This document shows positions 46,301-58,451 of a DNA stretch of 64,000 nucleotides, one piece after another (positions within the stretch are counted from its first letter, which is position 1; each line of letters opens with the position of its first letter). Position numbers and translations under genes: made by a program. The stretch is from Schistosoma haematobium (taxonomy: Eukaryota; Platyhelminthes; Trematoda; Strigeidida; Schistosomatidae). The notes below the pieces were generated by a model. The model was not told the DNA's origin, made no database searches, and saw nothing but the letters and a program-made list of their open reading frames with translations. The stretch spans positions 33,154,902 to 33,218,901 of the forward strand of contig NC_067199.1 of assembly GCF_000699445.3 (NCBI RefSeq), in the 5' to 3' direction.

Positions 46301-48490
46301 TGAGGATTTGTGGAGTTTGTTGCTTAATTTTTAGTTTAAATCACTGAGTAGTAGTTAGATTAAAACCAACGAGCATTGGACAACTGTTTCACCCCGTTAT
46401 ACGACTTAGTAGGAGTGTATTCTCTTAAAAAATCGGATGTACTAGATTCTGACATCGCTGTGAAAGTGTTACTTTTAGACCAACTGACTTGTCAATCAAC
46501 AGCTGATATCTTCCACCTCGATCAGTTTAGTCACGAATCAATTGAAGTTCTTGGCATGGATAACCTTCATGGTTACAAATATCTAAAGAAATTTTTTAAA
46601 TTATTATCGAGTGACCAATTTATTCATATGAGGTTGAATTGTTTTCTTTAAAAGTAACCGACGATTACAAAAAAAACTGAGAAATTTCACATAATATAAA
46701 TTAATTTATGCAAAAATGACTTTCCAGTAAATAAGAATTTTCTTAGTTACACTGTTATTGTTTGACTCAGTTAAGAGAATAATTGAGAAATTTACATATA
46801 TATCTATATATACTTGAGTTTGTAGTTAAAAATCATATATGTTTATCAATGTACAATTGTATTGTCTTCAACTGGCATGATCTACAAATTCACAATTTCT
46901 GAAAATACCACACTCTTTAATTTACTTTACCGTGACGTTTTAATCTTTACTTATAAGAGTATTTCTTTGATAGATATGTATCATGTTAGTTTAAAAAACA
47001 AACAAACAAACAAACTCTATATATTGCGCAATCAAGCGGAAATAAGTGAATATCAAATGAAGGTCGCTAGAATTAACTTTGGGAACTGGATATTAACTAA
47101 CAAATAACCGTGTTAAAATTTATTGGTTGATGATCTTGGTAATTAAATGCATATACTGTGATGTTATTCGATGTATCATTGATATTTAGTAAGTGTATTA
47201 TCATCGTAAATACTAAATTGTCAATTGCATTTAATTCTTACTCGGAAATATGTCATTTATAATCATCGCAATCAATTTGCTTATTACTGATAGAATACAA
47301 AACGTAGTAATAATAAGTATTTTATGGTCTGTTGACATTTTGGCATCCTGTGATGCAAGTATCAGTAGGACATTGGACAGTGAGAATGGGAATATGTCAT
47401 CATTTTGACGCAATTTATACTCATGATGAACGGATATAAAATATTTCACTCATTGATCATACATTTTACTTAGTACTGGAGTAGGCATTGAATGATGGAC
47501 AAAGAAACCTTGTGTAAGAAGTAACTTCATTTTGAATGGATATAGTATCTTTATAATATATATATACTTGGATTCATTTATCCAATATATATTCGTCTAT
47601 TTACCTTGTTAATGTGGATACATATATACTCTGCTTAATAAATACACAAAGTGAGCTGCTGCAGTTTTTCTTGTAACTTAAGGAAAACTCTCTGGAAATT
47701 CGAAAAGTTTAAGAAATACTTATAACGATAAGGTGTTGAAGAAAGTATCTCTATTGAAGTTAACTAGGCATTTTAATGAAGTTTATGAATGCCACAATAA
47801 TCACGCGTAGCCAATATGACGGAGGATACATTGTATTGATGAAAATGTTAGACGGAAGAAGTTTTTTGTGTTTACCGATTGTCAATCCACTCTCTAGATG
47901 ATAAAGAACATTATTTGTAAGAATTGTCAATGCGCACTACTCTAGTCAAACATTTACGGTTGAAAAGTGGCGAGGCAGCTGAAGATCTTGATGCTTTAAA
48001 AAATGGAAACGAAGATAGGGGAAGTATATTGTTACAAATGGAATTTATTTCAATGAATATAACTTGAATATACCATAAAATTTGTACAAAATGTTGTTGA
48101 TACAAGTATAATTTGTGTATTTATAGAATGCCTGGAAAGTAAACAAACTGTAGAAATTTTTTAAGTGGCTTTTTGAAACTTTTCTACATAATTTGAAATT
48201 TCGTCTTAAATTTACATACATTAATGAACCATTGGACCCAAAATGCAATGGACAACTATTTATTCTGGATCCAATGCTTTGACTAATTACATCAGTACTA
48301 CGAGAGAAAATTTACCCAGTTTTTTTTACTTTCTCTAGTCAATATCACCTTATGATGAAAATGACTGAAAAGATTGAATTTCTAAGTCAATTCACAATTT
48401 ATTTTTGACAATGTTATCCCTTCTATTACAAATCATATTGAACATATATGATATGTGAACTGGTTATTAAGTATTTATAGCATAGAACTA
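46301..48490. other. Unclassified intergenic DNA
   Basis: Short open frames near 46376 and 46862 have no recognised motif and no splice context. Nothing else was seen. Confidence 0.35.
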
Positions 48491-48494
48491 TTAT

Positions 48495-48560
48495 AACTTG
48501 CAGTGGAATCCAGCAAGTACATTTCGTCTAGTTTGAGGCTCATTAACTGGCTGGATAATT
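48495..48560 (-). repeat. SINE family I ribozyme-region scrap
   Basis: Reversed order CAGTGGAATCCAGCAAGTAC, TTTCGTCTAGTTTGAGGCTCA. The core is degenerate. Confidence 0.55.
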
Positions 48561-48569
48561 CAAATTTTT

Positions 48570-50280
48570 ACTAATTATGATTAGTAAGAATTTTCACTCA
48601 TTTTCATACTGTGTATTCGTTCTTTTTTTCTTCAATCGAACCAAGCAACGGTTTGTATTCAATAGATTTTTTTTATCATTTATATGATTGTAGTTATAAA
48701 ATTAGATCACTTTCCAATAAGATCGAACTTAAGAAACGTGTTTCTCTTTAATACATTTCATTGACCGTATTTCTTAATACCTTGAATCGATCTTATCATG
48801 CTGTTAATCGTATGAATGCAACATAATGGTGCGTAATATTAAATTGAAAAAAAAGAAGACCAACCGAACTTAGAAAAAAATGGAATTAGGGTCAGTTATT
48901 CAAAATTCAAAGTTAATATTTCTATTGTCTAATAACTTCGTTTTACACTATAAGACTGTTTATTAGTGTTAATTAATGAGAGATTACTCTATAAATAAAT
49001 GAGACCATTATTTAGTATTTCCTGGTTCAAAATCAATAGTCAGTCTGGTTTATAGATTTCTCTTTAAAAAAAGTTACTTTTTTATCAACCTATTTCATTT
49101 AAAAACTGTACAAATTTACGAATTGACATTTTAGTCAACGTATTGGTATAAAGATGAGCTAATTAGAATTGAGGAAACGGAATTGAAGTTGAACGGAATT
49201 CGGAAATAACTGACGTTCATCTTTTATCACACATACCGTTGTATAGTGTTTACAACATTTAAAATTATTAGAAAAAGGGATCTTTTATTATCATAGACAA
49301 AAAGTGATTATACTGATCTTACAAAATGCTTACTTATTTCAATGTAAATTTCATGTAGCATGTAAATTGATCAGTTTAGTTTCAGTCTATTTTGTTCATA
49401 GTAAAGTAGTAAAGAAATTGTTTTTGGATGGTTCATTGAATACTTAACTGGCTAATGAAGTGGGAAGGCTAAAACAGATATTGATTTTCATATAATATCT
49501 TCTCATATCGATATGGGACAATGATAACATATCTAAAACTCGATCTCTCTAACTATTCAATGAATTTATTTCTACAAATTTTCTATAAAACTTATTGTGA
49601 CTATAAGAGAAATTTGAATATAAACCCTTTATATCGTGTGTAAATTTCCACTTAGATAAGTGTTGCTATGTGGTGGTATTTTTACACGTTGAAAGTCAGC
49701 GTTGGAAAATCGATAAATTTTACTAACACTGCTAAATCTTAACAAGTTATTTTAATTTTGTTTTAAAAGAATTTTGACTTATACAGACTTTCTGTTGTCT
49801 AAATTGTGGCTTTAATATCACTAAGTCTTTGTAAGAATTACTAAAGTTCGTTCTTTTAACATACTGTAATTGAAATCTTAATGTAAATTCATTCAATGAA
49901 CAGTTTCTTTTTTGTGAATACAAACAGGATTTGACGCTGAGTTATTTCTAGCACCTGATTAGGATACAGACTAATAAAAAACTAATAGATACTTTCAAAG
50001 CAATATTTTACAATTTCAATGTACATTATTGGCCTATCGAATACTTTCAGTCACCCAAAGTCATCGACAAAACTAGCTGGTTGAAGTTAAAAATAAAACA
50101 AAAGTAACTTCCCACTTTTTACTAATCTTTCAGTCATTAAAAATATAAATAAAAAAATATTCATCCTGTGCATTGTAAACGGGATACACTATTCAATATT
50201 GATCAGTTTCACATTTCATAGAAAAGTGAATAGAAACTTCTAAAGCTTAACATATCTTGAAACTTAAATTCACATTTTGT
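48570..50280. other. AT-rich intergenic DNA
   Basis: No gene or repeat was recognised. Confidence 0.45.
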
Positions 50281-50284
50281 TTGA

Positions 50285-50435
50285 ATCTTCTCATTGATGT
50301 TTAGGACTGCAGTTGATTAGTCTTGGAGTGAACATTAATTCTGGGGTGCAGGAACAATTAGCTGACGAGTTCACAATAGGACGAAACACGCGCCCTGGAT
50401 TCCAGTGTTAGCCACCATCCATCTTTGCTTATCTC
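50285..50435 (+). mobile_element. SINE family I, inverted tail fused to forward ribozyme part
   Basis: A reversed tail (AATCTTCTCATTGATGTTTAG, ending near 50325) passes directly into a forward ribozyme segment (GAGTGAACATTAATTCTGGGG onward). The ribozyme at about 50350-50403 keeps CTGACGAG and CGAAACACGCGCC, with stem II holding by a wobble pair. The GUC triplet has become GCC, so cleavage is unlikely. Confidence 0.7.
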
Positions 50436-50696
50436 TTGACACTTTATTTTAACACAATTACTGATTTCTTTTTTTGTTTCTTCTTCATGGAACGACAAAT
50501 AACATAACTTAAGAGTAATATATATTTATTTATTTACTAATTTTCAGTAATTAAAAGATATTTATATAATTTTGAGATAGTGGAGATTTGTGACTCAAGC
50601 TGATGATTTAGCTGGATGGTTTAATCCAGCTCAGAGAATGAGATTCCACCAAAAGTTATTTACATAGCGTGGAGGGAAGTAATTTGACTGAGTTGT

Positions 50697-51066
50697 TGTT
50701 GGGATATTCAGGAAAATATCCCAAAAATTATCATGTTAAGTCCAATGGTGTCCTTGGACCTTAAATGTACATTTCCCATTGGTCGATATTTATTTAACGT
50801 GTTATTTTCCTGTTGGGCAATATGGTACAATGTTATTTTCTACTTTGTGGTACGATGTGGTTTGTTTGCTTAGTATATAAACAAGGTATGTTTGAAATAT
50901 AATGATTCATATATCCGAGGCTGTGACTTTCGTTCTGGACTCAACTGGCTGGGTTAGACAGGGAAGCGAGACCAATCAGAACCCTAGGTCGTTCTACGTG
51001 TTGTGCGTCTTTGGTCCGATCAATAATCCGCTATCCCTTAATCAGCATTATTTTCACGTTATAACA
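50697..51066 (+). mobile_element. Solo LTR, family B
   Basis: A 370-bp LTR beginning TGTTGGGATATTCAGG and ending TTATAACA. It is flanked by the perfect 5-bp duplication GTTGT (50692-50696 and 51067-51071). A promoter-like AGTATATAAACAAGG lies near 50873-50887. It is the best preserved of the three family copies. Confidence 0.88.
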
Positions 51067-51289
51067 GTTGTGTTGGCGTAGACTGTCACTTGTAAGTTAG
51101 AAATTCCTCTAGGTCAGATATTATTTCATACTGCTTCACGGTCTGAATAATTTCGGTGGATAACTCATTTTACTGTTGAACAATTAAACGTAAATTAACC
51201 AATCATTTTTACCCTGTAATATTATTTTAGTTGGAAGTGTATGAAAAATGTGAATTTTTACTAAACAATAATTGTTTTTCATAGTTTAA

Positions 51290-51610
51290 ACCATGGGCTG
51301 ATCTCCGATAGAAAACTGCTGAAAATCAGGAAGCACTGAAGGGATATTTCTTCACAGTATAAGAATCCACACCAGTACGTATCTAAAAACTCACTAAGAA
51401 TCGAAACCAGAATTTTTCAGGTTTAAGTTGAGTGAGTTCGACAAATAGATCAATCATCTTTCAGTGCCTTTGAGATGGCTACTGTCGCGCATCCGATGGA
51501 GTTGAACCCCATCGGTTACAGTTTTTCATTAGATACTCAGGGAATTGATTTCCAGAATTTGTTAGCAGTGAGTGCACTATTATTATTACTATAAGGGGTT
51601 TGTGAATATT
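51290..51610 (-). repeat. SINE family II, old copy
   Basis: The reversed tail (AACCATGGGCTGATCTCCGAT), ribozyme area and body follow the family order. It is heavily diverged and ends AAGGGGTTTGTGAAT. Confidence 0.45.
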
Positions 51611-51818
51611 TTTGAACCTCATAGTTTACTATACTTATTTTATAATCACAGATCATGGGCTGTTGTTGTTAGTAAGCTTTAAAGTACTAATGAAGTAAAT
51701 AATTCAATTTATTGTTAGTTGATTACATCGTACTATAACAATAAGAAATCGAAATAAATTGAATTACAATTTTTTTGAATTCGTTGGAAAAAATAAATTG
51801 ATTTTAATTCGTTTTTCT

Positions 51819-52194
51819 ATTGTTTGTTTGAATCTTCCACTTGGTGTTTGAGGCTGCAATCGATCAGCCTCTTATTGGCATATGTTCATCCTGTGCGAAT
51901 TGCCATGGTGTTGTCTGAAGTCATAAGCGTTATAAGCAGAGATGGATGGTGGCTATGAATAGAATCCAAGACATGCATTTCGTCCTATTTGGGACTCATC
52001 AGTTGAATGTATCCGCATCGCACAGTTCATATTCACGGCGAGACTATCTGAACTCGATAGATAAGTGAATAACGTAATGGAGTTTGAGTATCGGAGTGAA
52101 CATCAACTGTGGGATGCCAGGTATATCCCGCTGACGAGTAACAAGTAAAATGAAACGTGCATCCTGGATTACATTGCCATCCATCCATCCATGA
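51819..52194. mobile_element. SINE family I, head-to-head inverted pair
   Basis: A reversed tail and ribozyme (51819-52030) meets a forward head and ribozyme (52035-52194). The reversed half has TTGAATCTTCCACTTGG, GCATATGTTCATCCTGTGC and a complete ribozyme core. The forward half has TCTGAACTCGATAGATAAGTG (A box region), GAGTGAACATCAACTGTGGG and a degraded ribozyme (TGAAAC for CGAAAC). Confidence 0.75.
51960..52012 (-). ncRNA. Hammerhead ribozyme motif, SINE family I
   Basis: The minus strand reads CATTCAA, CTGATGAGTCCCAAATAGGA, CGAAATGCATGTC, then TTGGATTC. All core bases are intact, stem II is GTCC/GGAC and stem I has about six pairs with one wobble. Stem III (ATGCATGT) is weak. The predicted cut lies between 51970 and 51969 after GUC. 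Confidence 0.65.
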
Positions 52195-52199
52195 ACTAT

Positions 52200-53385
52200 T
52201 TTTTCAGTGTAAAATAACTATTTTTGTAAATTTCCACATTACTTTTAACATTCTCTCTTCAGGGTAAGTAACTTCAAAAATAGGAAAAAATCATTTGTGC
52301 ATTTTTTGGAATGTTGAAAGGTGAGAAGTAATGAAGAAAGGAAATACATATCTCATTTTTATGTTGCTTTTCAGAAAATTTTTACTGTCATTTTAAAATG
52401 TGCACATTTCCTGTTGAATTATTTTCATATTGTCCTGAAATTTATTTTATAGTTTGCAACATTATAATATTGAAATCATTCAAGTAGAATAGGACCATTC
52501 ATTAGAGAAAAATAAAACTTGAACCAGTATTATGATAATTTGATGCTAAAGTTAAATACATCTTAGATTTTATTGAATAGGGAAATGTGTATTATTTGTA
52601 TATCAAAGCAAAGTGTAATCAAGACAGTAAAACAGTTCAATACTTTCATTATTCAATTCAAAAGGGTCATTCTATTAGAATGAGTCAGTTGTTTACAATA
52701 GCTTTTTTTCATTGTGTTAATAATAGTTCTAGAAAATCTGTTTAACTCAATGTTCTTCAAATGGAAGAAACGATAGCGATTTGAATATAATAAATCAAAG
52801 TTTTATGTGAAAAAGAGTTATGTTAAGCTGCTTTCTTTTTTTAATCATGACCAACTTTAGACTCAATGAATTAATAGTCATGTTAACTACAAGCTGATTT
52901 AGTTTGACAAATGCTCATGAAGTCTTTTCCTTCATAGTTTCTGACTTTATTCTGCATTATGTTTATTGGGAGATTTTTTTCTTTAATTGTATTTATATCT
53001 GAAAAATCAATTTTTGACTTTAAAAAATTGTATATATCACGAATACAATCTACAAATTAGACTAATTTTTAGAAAAACCCCTCAACTAGAAAATATATGT
53101 TGAAAGGTTTACTTATTTTTCCCTATTTCTTACTCTTGAATTGAGTATTTTCATTTCTTAAGGTTGACTATTGGAAAAAGGAGGTTGTCCTCTTATTACA
53201 CATAAATCTGTTAATTTGATTGGTTTCTATGAGCAATACATCTCAATCTTATCGATAATTACGTAACTGTAGAGAGAAATTCTGTAAAAATCTTGTTAGC
53301 TACCTTCAAGGTAGTTTCGGACTAATAATATAACAATGAGTGATACCAAACACATTACTTATAAAAACTTCGTCAAATTTTTACA
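52200..53385. other. AT-rich intergenic DNA
   Basis: No gene or repeat was recognised. Confidence 0.45.
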
Positions 53386-53395
53386 AATTGACAGA

Positions 53396-53894
53396 GATCA
53401 TGAGTGAATTGAAGCTGGACCACCATGGAAAACCTGGAATCACTGGACGGCCGTTTCGTCCTAGTGTGGGACTCCTCAGCAGTGCGCATCCACAAAACCC
53501 CTTCTGATAATGGTGACTGGCTTCAAGAGATATATCCTGGAGTTCTAGTGAGAAGCAGTGACCAGTGGAGTTCAACCAGGTCTGTCTTGAGATATCAACT
53601 CACTGAAGACAATGGTGTACGGTGGCGCGATTTCATGGATTGGTTGAAGTTAGACATTAACACCGTTGGATGCCGGCTCAGTGGTCTAATGATTAGGCGC
53701 TCACGCGCGAGACTGATATGTGCTGGGTTCGAATCTCGCGGGGGGCAGGATCGTGGATGCGCACTGCTGAGGGGTCCCACAATAGGACGAAACGGCCGTC
53801 CAGTGCTTCCAGGTTTTCCATGCTGGTCTAGCTTCAATTGATCCGTGATCTCAACTATTGAAGTTACTACAATCTCCACAAAACCCCTTCTGAT
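53396..53894 (+). mobile_element. SINE family II, near-complete composite with 9-bp duplication
   Basis: A reversed tail-ribozyme piece (53396-53492) joins a forward tail end (AAAACCCCTTCTGAT) and then a full forward copy: body, head at 53673-53740 (A box GGCTCAGTGGTCTAATGATT, B box GGGTTCGAATCTCG), ribozyme at 53761-53806 and tail to CCCCTTCTGAT. The perfect 9-bp duplication ATTGACAGA (53387-53395 and 53895-53903) brackets the whole. The forward ribozyme has CTGAGGGG (A9 to G), while the reversed one is intact. Confidence 0.88.
53441..53486 (-). ncRNA. Hammerhead-type ribozyme motif, SINE family II, intact core
   Basis: The minus strand reads CACTG, CTGAGGAGTCCCACACTAGG, ACGAAACGGCCGTC, CAGTG. 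It has the core CUGANGA with N=G, stem II GTCC/GGAC, GAA, self-complementary stem III ACGGCCGT, the GUC triplet and five perfect stem I pairs. The predicted cut lies between 53446 and 53445. This is the best family II ribozyme in the window. Confidence 0.68.
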
Positions 53895-53909
53895 ATTGAC
53901 AGAAAATTT

Positions 53910-55265
53910 ATTATTTAAGAATTAGTGATTAATGTTCTTTATTTCAGGCATATGTACAGAATCGATGATACTTTCTAAGTTTATTTATCATTTTTCATAT
54001 CTCTTTTCTCAATGTGAATTAAAGTGAATTTTAAAGGCAGTAATGTAATTCGTCAAATATAGGCTTATGTAACTGAATTTCTGATACAGTTTTTATCTGT
54101 GTAGATTAGAGATGCTACTTATGTGCTAGAATCAAAACAAATAAGGCTGAATTCAAACTGTTAGGATTGAGTGGATTTACTAATAATAAAAAAGTTTTTA
54201 ACATCCTATAATATGGATGTTAGTAGCTCTTTAGAGCTCAACTGGTGTAATTTGAAATAAACGTGAAACTCGTAGTGATATTATTAGTAACAATTAACAT
54301 ATTATTATGATCACAGTTATTATCCACGAGCAGAAGATAGAAGATTCATCATATTAGAGTTTGTATTCAATTAGTCTTGACTACTTGATATAATATATCA
54401 GTAGTTTAGAATAAATACACAGACCAGTAAAGTTAGTGGCCTAAATTTTCAAGATTTTTACTGTCTAATACCTATGGGTTTTGACTTTGAAAAATTACGA
54501 CACTGAGAGGTTCTGTTTGCTTATTAGTTATCACTTTTTAAATTAATTTTTTTCGGAGATCATTTGTATAAAGGAATATAAAAGTACTGAAACTGAGTAC
54601 CACAGTGGGATTTAGTTCTCGTATGAGACTTCTTAAACGTAAAGATATATAATCTTTCAAGACATTGGGGTGAGGACTTTAGGTTTCATGACTTGCTGTG
54701 ACTTGCAGAGTCCATATATTAGAAAGAAAGGTAGCTATCCACCGATGGAATAGGATAATCATTGGCCAATGAGACGAACTAACAAAAGTTCAAAACTGTA
54801 GATTAGTACAAATCCAACTGCAAGGGTTTAGATTTTTCAGTTGTTGATGTTAGAGACTGAGATTAATCCGTCACTTTTAAAAATTATGCATTCTGAACAG
54901 ATTATCTTGATATTATCATCAGTGTGGACGCAATAACTGAGTGAGATGGAGGTATATATATATAGTAGACTAGACGTACACTTTAAATTCCACTGTTAGC
55001 CAAAATCCGACTCTGCTTAAAAAGATGGGTTACAATTTAATGGAAAAAATGCGTCCCGCTCGCTACAAGACTACGAGCCTGATTTTGTATGATATTAATA
55101 ATATTGTCCCTTGGGGAATATTGTAAAATAAAATGTTTATTATTTCGTCAGAGCAGTTAAAAACTGTGGTCAGCTTACATTAACATTCAATTTTAAATTA
55201 AGTAAAACTTCTACGAACAAGATAAATAAATACAGTCTTTTTATTCATTCTAAAATATGGATACT
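53910..55265. other. AT-rich intergenic DNA
   Basis: No gene was recognised. Faint SINE-like blocks near 54590-54720 are too decayed to call. Confidence 0.4.
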
Positions 55266-55270
55266 GACTA

Positions 55271-55508
55271 GCAGCGGAGTGAACATCAACTCTGCGGTAC
55301 AGATATATCTAACTGACGAGTCCCAAATAGAACGAAACAAGCGTCTTCGATTCCACTGCTAGCCACTATCCATCTTTGCATAAAAAGCTTGCGACTTAAG
55401 GTTATATCGAGGCAATCCGCACAAGATACACATATTCCAACATGAGACAGATCAATTGCAATCCTAAATAACAATAGGAAGATAAAAGTAAAACAATTCC
55501 AAGTGAAT
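55271..55508 (+). mobile_element. SINE family I (SM-alpha type), head-truncated
   Basis: It starts at GGAGTGAACATCAACTCTGCG and runs through the ribozyme (about 55305-55358) to the tail GGAAGATAAAAGTAAAACAA, ending CCAAGTGAA. The core CTGACGAG and CGAAAC is kept, but stem II has lost a pair (AGAA for AGGA), so activity is doubtful. Confidence 0.8.
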
Positions 55509-55737
55509 TTGAACTTTATAAGTTTGTTTTTATCCGATGAAATGGATGAATAAACCCAATGTTAGAGTCTACTCGATTAAATTGTGGGATAGGATTTTTT
55601 TATTTATCCATTTTTTTGAACTTTCAGTCTTTTTTTTCAGTCATAGAATCATTTATTTTCTTATTTCAGTAGTTAAGTATCTGACATGAATTTAATTTTA
55701 GAAAAATTATTTTATAAGAAATTATATTAAGAGATAT

Positions 55738-56040
55738 TGTAGTGAACACGAACACAAATGGGGACAATCAAATGTATTTGACATGAAATTACGGAGCATC
55801 TCACTACAATCTGAGAACCATATAGTAAACAGTTAATTTGCAAAATATCAATCCATCGTCTCAAACTTGACTGTTCCTTTTGCTCATATCAGTCTATTGT
55901 CTTAGATTTCATTGTTCATGCATTTTCATACCGATTGCGTTCCGTTCCCGTTCTTTCCTTATCGATCTTCTACTGAAATACATTCTATGCCTGACCAAAA
56001 TTATATATTACTTATATGGATATAAGTAACCCACACCACA
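55738..56040 (+). mobile_element. LTR-like repeat family A, complete copy
   Basis: A 303-bp unit starting TGTAGTGAACACG and ending AACCCACACCACA, flanked by a 4-bp duplication ATAT (55734-55737 and 56041-56044). TG...CA ends and a short fixed duplication suit a solo LTR. The similar first and last bases (TGTAGTG / CACCACA) also leave a small DNA-transposon derivative possible. Confidence 0.6.
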
Positions 56041-56049
56041 ATATGTGTA

Positions 56050-56900
56050 CAATAAATGAAATATTAAAATTTTTTTGTAATTTTAAAAAGGAAGGGAAAT
56101 TAGTTGAAGTATTACACAAGAATGGATTCTTTTATTGATTTTTTATTTACTTATGAATATTTAACAATCTCAAGGATATAAAACTTTGATGGAAGTTTAC
56201 TATTTTCTCTTATATAAAGAAAATGAACTTATTGTTTTAATTTATACTTGCTCTAATTGTTATGGTACCACATATTGATCATAGTTAACTATTAAAAATA
56301 AAGACTGTACAGATGTTTTTTTTCTTCCGAACATGAGACTGTTCAACCATGAGCAATCACAACCTTACAGGGGAATAGAAACTGGGACATTTTAGGCTTA
56401 ATGTTAAGATAGTGTAATAAGAAGACGATTATTAGAGCTATGTGACATTTTATTTTTATATATAAATGTTCTTAACAAGTATATATGTGATCAGATTGCT
56501 CGAAATGTATTGCGCTAATATATCACATAGTTCTGATAATCTTGGTTTTCTCATTGCACTATTTAAATTTATCAAAGGAACTAGTTGTTTTTATGGTAAA
56601 AGCTTAACCTTCAGATCATTCAGTCATCATCTAATTGTTTATATGTCTAAATTCGATCAACTCATGATAAAAGACAACCATCTTTCAATGTTAATGGTGC
56701 GTGGTTATCTCATTCCCGATATAGTTAAACTGGACTAATCACAGATTCTCATTAGAACTCTTACTAGTATAGCTAGTGACTAGGCTAGCTTCACGAAGCA
56801 TAGAGATTTCATATGGTAATTTTAAATGCCGGTCGATAATAAAACTTTGTCTATTATTTGTAACATAACTTACACTATAGAGATTATTCATTGTTTTATT
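56050..56900. other. Intergenic DNA with faint SINE traces
   Basis: Around 56590-56790 the order of blocks resembles family II body in very diverged form. No gene was seen. Confidence 0.35.
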
Positions 56901-56904
56901 GTTT

Positions 56905-57195
56905 GTTTTAATCTTCCCAGTGATGTTTAGGACTGTAATAGATCAGTCTCTTATTGATGTCTGTGCATCCAGTACGGGCTGCTTCGATGTTGCTTTAAGT
57001 CAAAAGTATTATAAGCGACTATCTGGACTAGTTAGCTAAGTGGAGAGCGTGATGGAGTTTGAAGTGAACGGTACTGGGTCCGAGTCTCAGAGTGAACACC
57101 AACTGTGGGTTGTAGGTACATCCAACTGGCGAGTCCCAAATAGGATGAAACGTCCATTCTGGATTTTATTGCCAGCCACCATTCATCTTTGCATA
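56905..57195. mobile_element. SINE family I, inverted tail plus forward head
   Basis: A reversed tail (56905-57015, TTTTAATCTTCCCAGTGATG) is followed by a forward head and ribozyme (57020-57195). The forward half has ACTAGTTAGCTAAGTGGAGAG, B box GGGTCCGAGTCTCAG, then CATCCAACTGGCGAGTCCC. The core reads CTGGCGAG and TGAAAC, so it is predicted inactive. The tail-then-head arrangement matches 50285 and 51819. Confidence 0.75.
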
Positions 57196-57199
57196 TAAC

Positions 57200-57928
57200 T
57201 ATAGAGATTGGTTTAAATGACTTAAGATGATCTTGAAAATCTATTAGATCACTTTTGTTTAGTCAGAAACAGGTGATGAAAGTTATTACTTGTTGTTAGA
57301 AAACAAATAAAACTGGATAGTATGTACAGTTTCGATACACTTATTACATTCCTCTCTCTCAAGGTGTTATGTATAGAAATTGATCCTTATGGTTGTGAAT
57401 TATTTGTGAACCGTTATATTATACATGTATACACGTTTTCAGTGTGAACTTTTCAATAAGATTTTCAAAATGATGTCTACAAATAACTACTTTGTGATAA
57501 TATATAAATCTGTGAGGTTATTTGTACACTTTTCAGTTGTTCTCATACAAAGGTTTTCCCAGTTAAACATGCTTCTTGGACAATTTCTAGTTAAGAACTT
57601 TCATAAGCTGACCTTTCTGAACCATTTTATCTTATATTTCAAAGACCCGCTTCAATTAGAATAGCAAACTACCCAATTATTTTACTTTTACGTTCCATTC
57701 TCTTCCGTTGGTTATTCATTATTTGGCCGTTAGTTCGTAGTTTATTACAATGTCATCTTTAAAACTATTCACAACTGGATCGATAATACACATCTACTTT
57801 GTTATAGAGATCATGACCATTAAATCGCTATCTTAAGCTTGATATATGGGTTTATCAGAAAGACTTAGTTTATCTTATTTTTGTAAATTGTTTATTACTT
57901 CATGATTTATTTTTATTTTACTTTCTAG
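57200..57928. other. Upstream intron or intergenic DNA of the exchanger gene
   Basis: No exon was recognised. The region ends in a pyrimidine-rich acceptor TTTTATTTTACTTTCTAG at 57928. Confidence 0.45.
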
Positions 57929-58035
57929 GAAATTCAGTTGAATCATTCATCACAGAAAATCATTCCTACAATTTATTTCTTCATTTTGATCAATTATCCC
58001 TATTACAACGGTATAGAAGTTTAATTTAAATACTA
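57929..58035 (+). other. 5' UTR part of the exchanger exon
   Basis: Lies between a strong acceptor (…CTTTCTAG, ending 57928) and the ATG at 58036. The frame upstream of the ATG is closed by TAA at 58027-58029, so translation starts at 58036. A separate upstream leader exon, or a spliced-leader trans-splice acceptor at this site, is implied. Confidence 0.55.
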
Positions 58036-58359
58036 ATGAATTTGTATAAATTTTCAATTTATTCATTATTGACAAATTTGCATTCAATCACTTTAATTGT
58101 CATATTTTGTACATTTTTACTACCAACTAATGAGATTGGTTTTCGTGGTCCAGTTGATAGCAATATATTTGCTGAAATTGAAGGTGATGCACCAAATTCA
58201 TCAATATGTCGACGTATGTTTAGTAATTTTACAGAACCAGAAATTCGTTGTTTAATTGCTAAACATTTTCCTGGATGTCAATTTGATTCAGGATTTTTTC
58301 AATATTTAGTATTTCAATATTGTAATTTTGATGAACGTATAGCTCCAACAGTATTTATG
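58036..58359 (+). CDS. SLC8B1: Mitochondrial Na+/Ca2+ exchanger (NCLX-like), first coding exon
   Basis: This exon encodes 108 residues. A hydrophobic N-terminal segment (about 17-30) is followed by a loop with the NCLX signature cysteine pattern: SSICRRMFSNFTEPEIRC, then HFPGC, and FFQYLVFQYCNF before ERIAPTVFM. In SLC8B1 this region precedes the first exchanger helices and reads C, RC, C, then an aromatic-rich YFC-F block. The family exchanges Na+ (or Li+) for Ca2+ in the mitochondrial inner membrane. The exon ends in phase 0 at a consensus donor GTAAGT (58360). The ion-binding alpha repeats must lie in later exons, which I did not find in this window. A very short intron to an acceptor at 58425 is conceivable but runs into an LTR-like repeat. 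Confidence 0.65.
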
Positions 58360-58451
58360 GTAAGTTTTAGTGAAAAACAAATAAAAAAATATTTTTCTTA
58401 CTAAATATGCTTTGATTTTCATAGTTATTGTTATATTTGGTCGTCGCTGAT

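Noticed and set aside
53425..53841. 138-codon open frame on the plus strand
   Set aside because: Spans the inverted SINE composite, including the ribozyme and tRNA-like head; its length comes from the GC-richer repeat.
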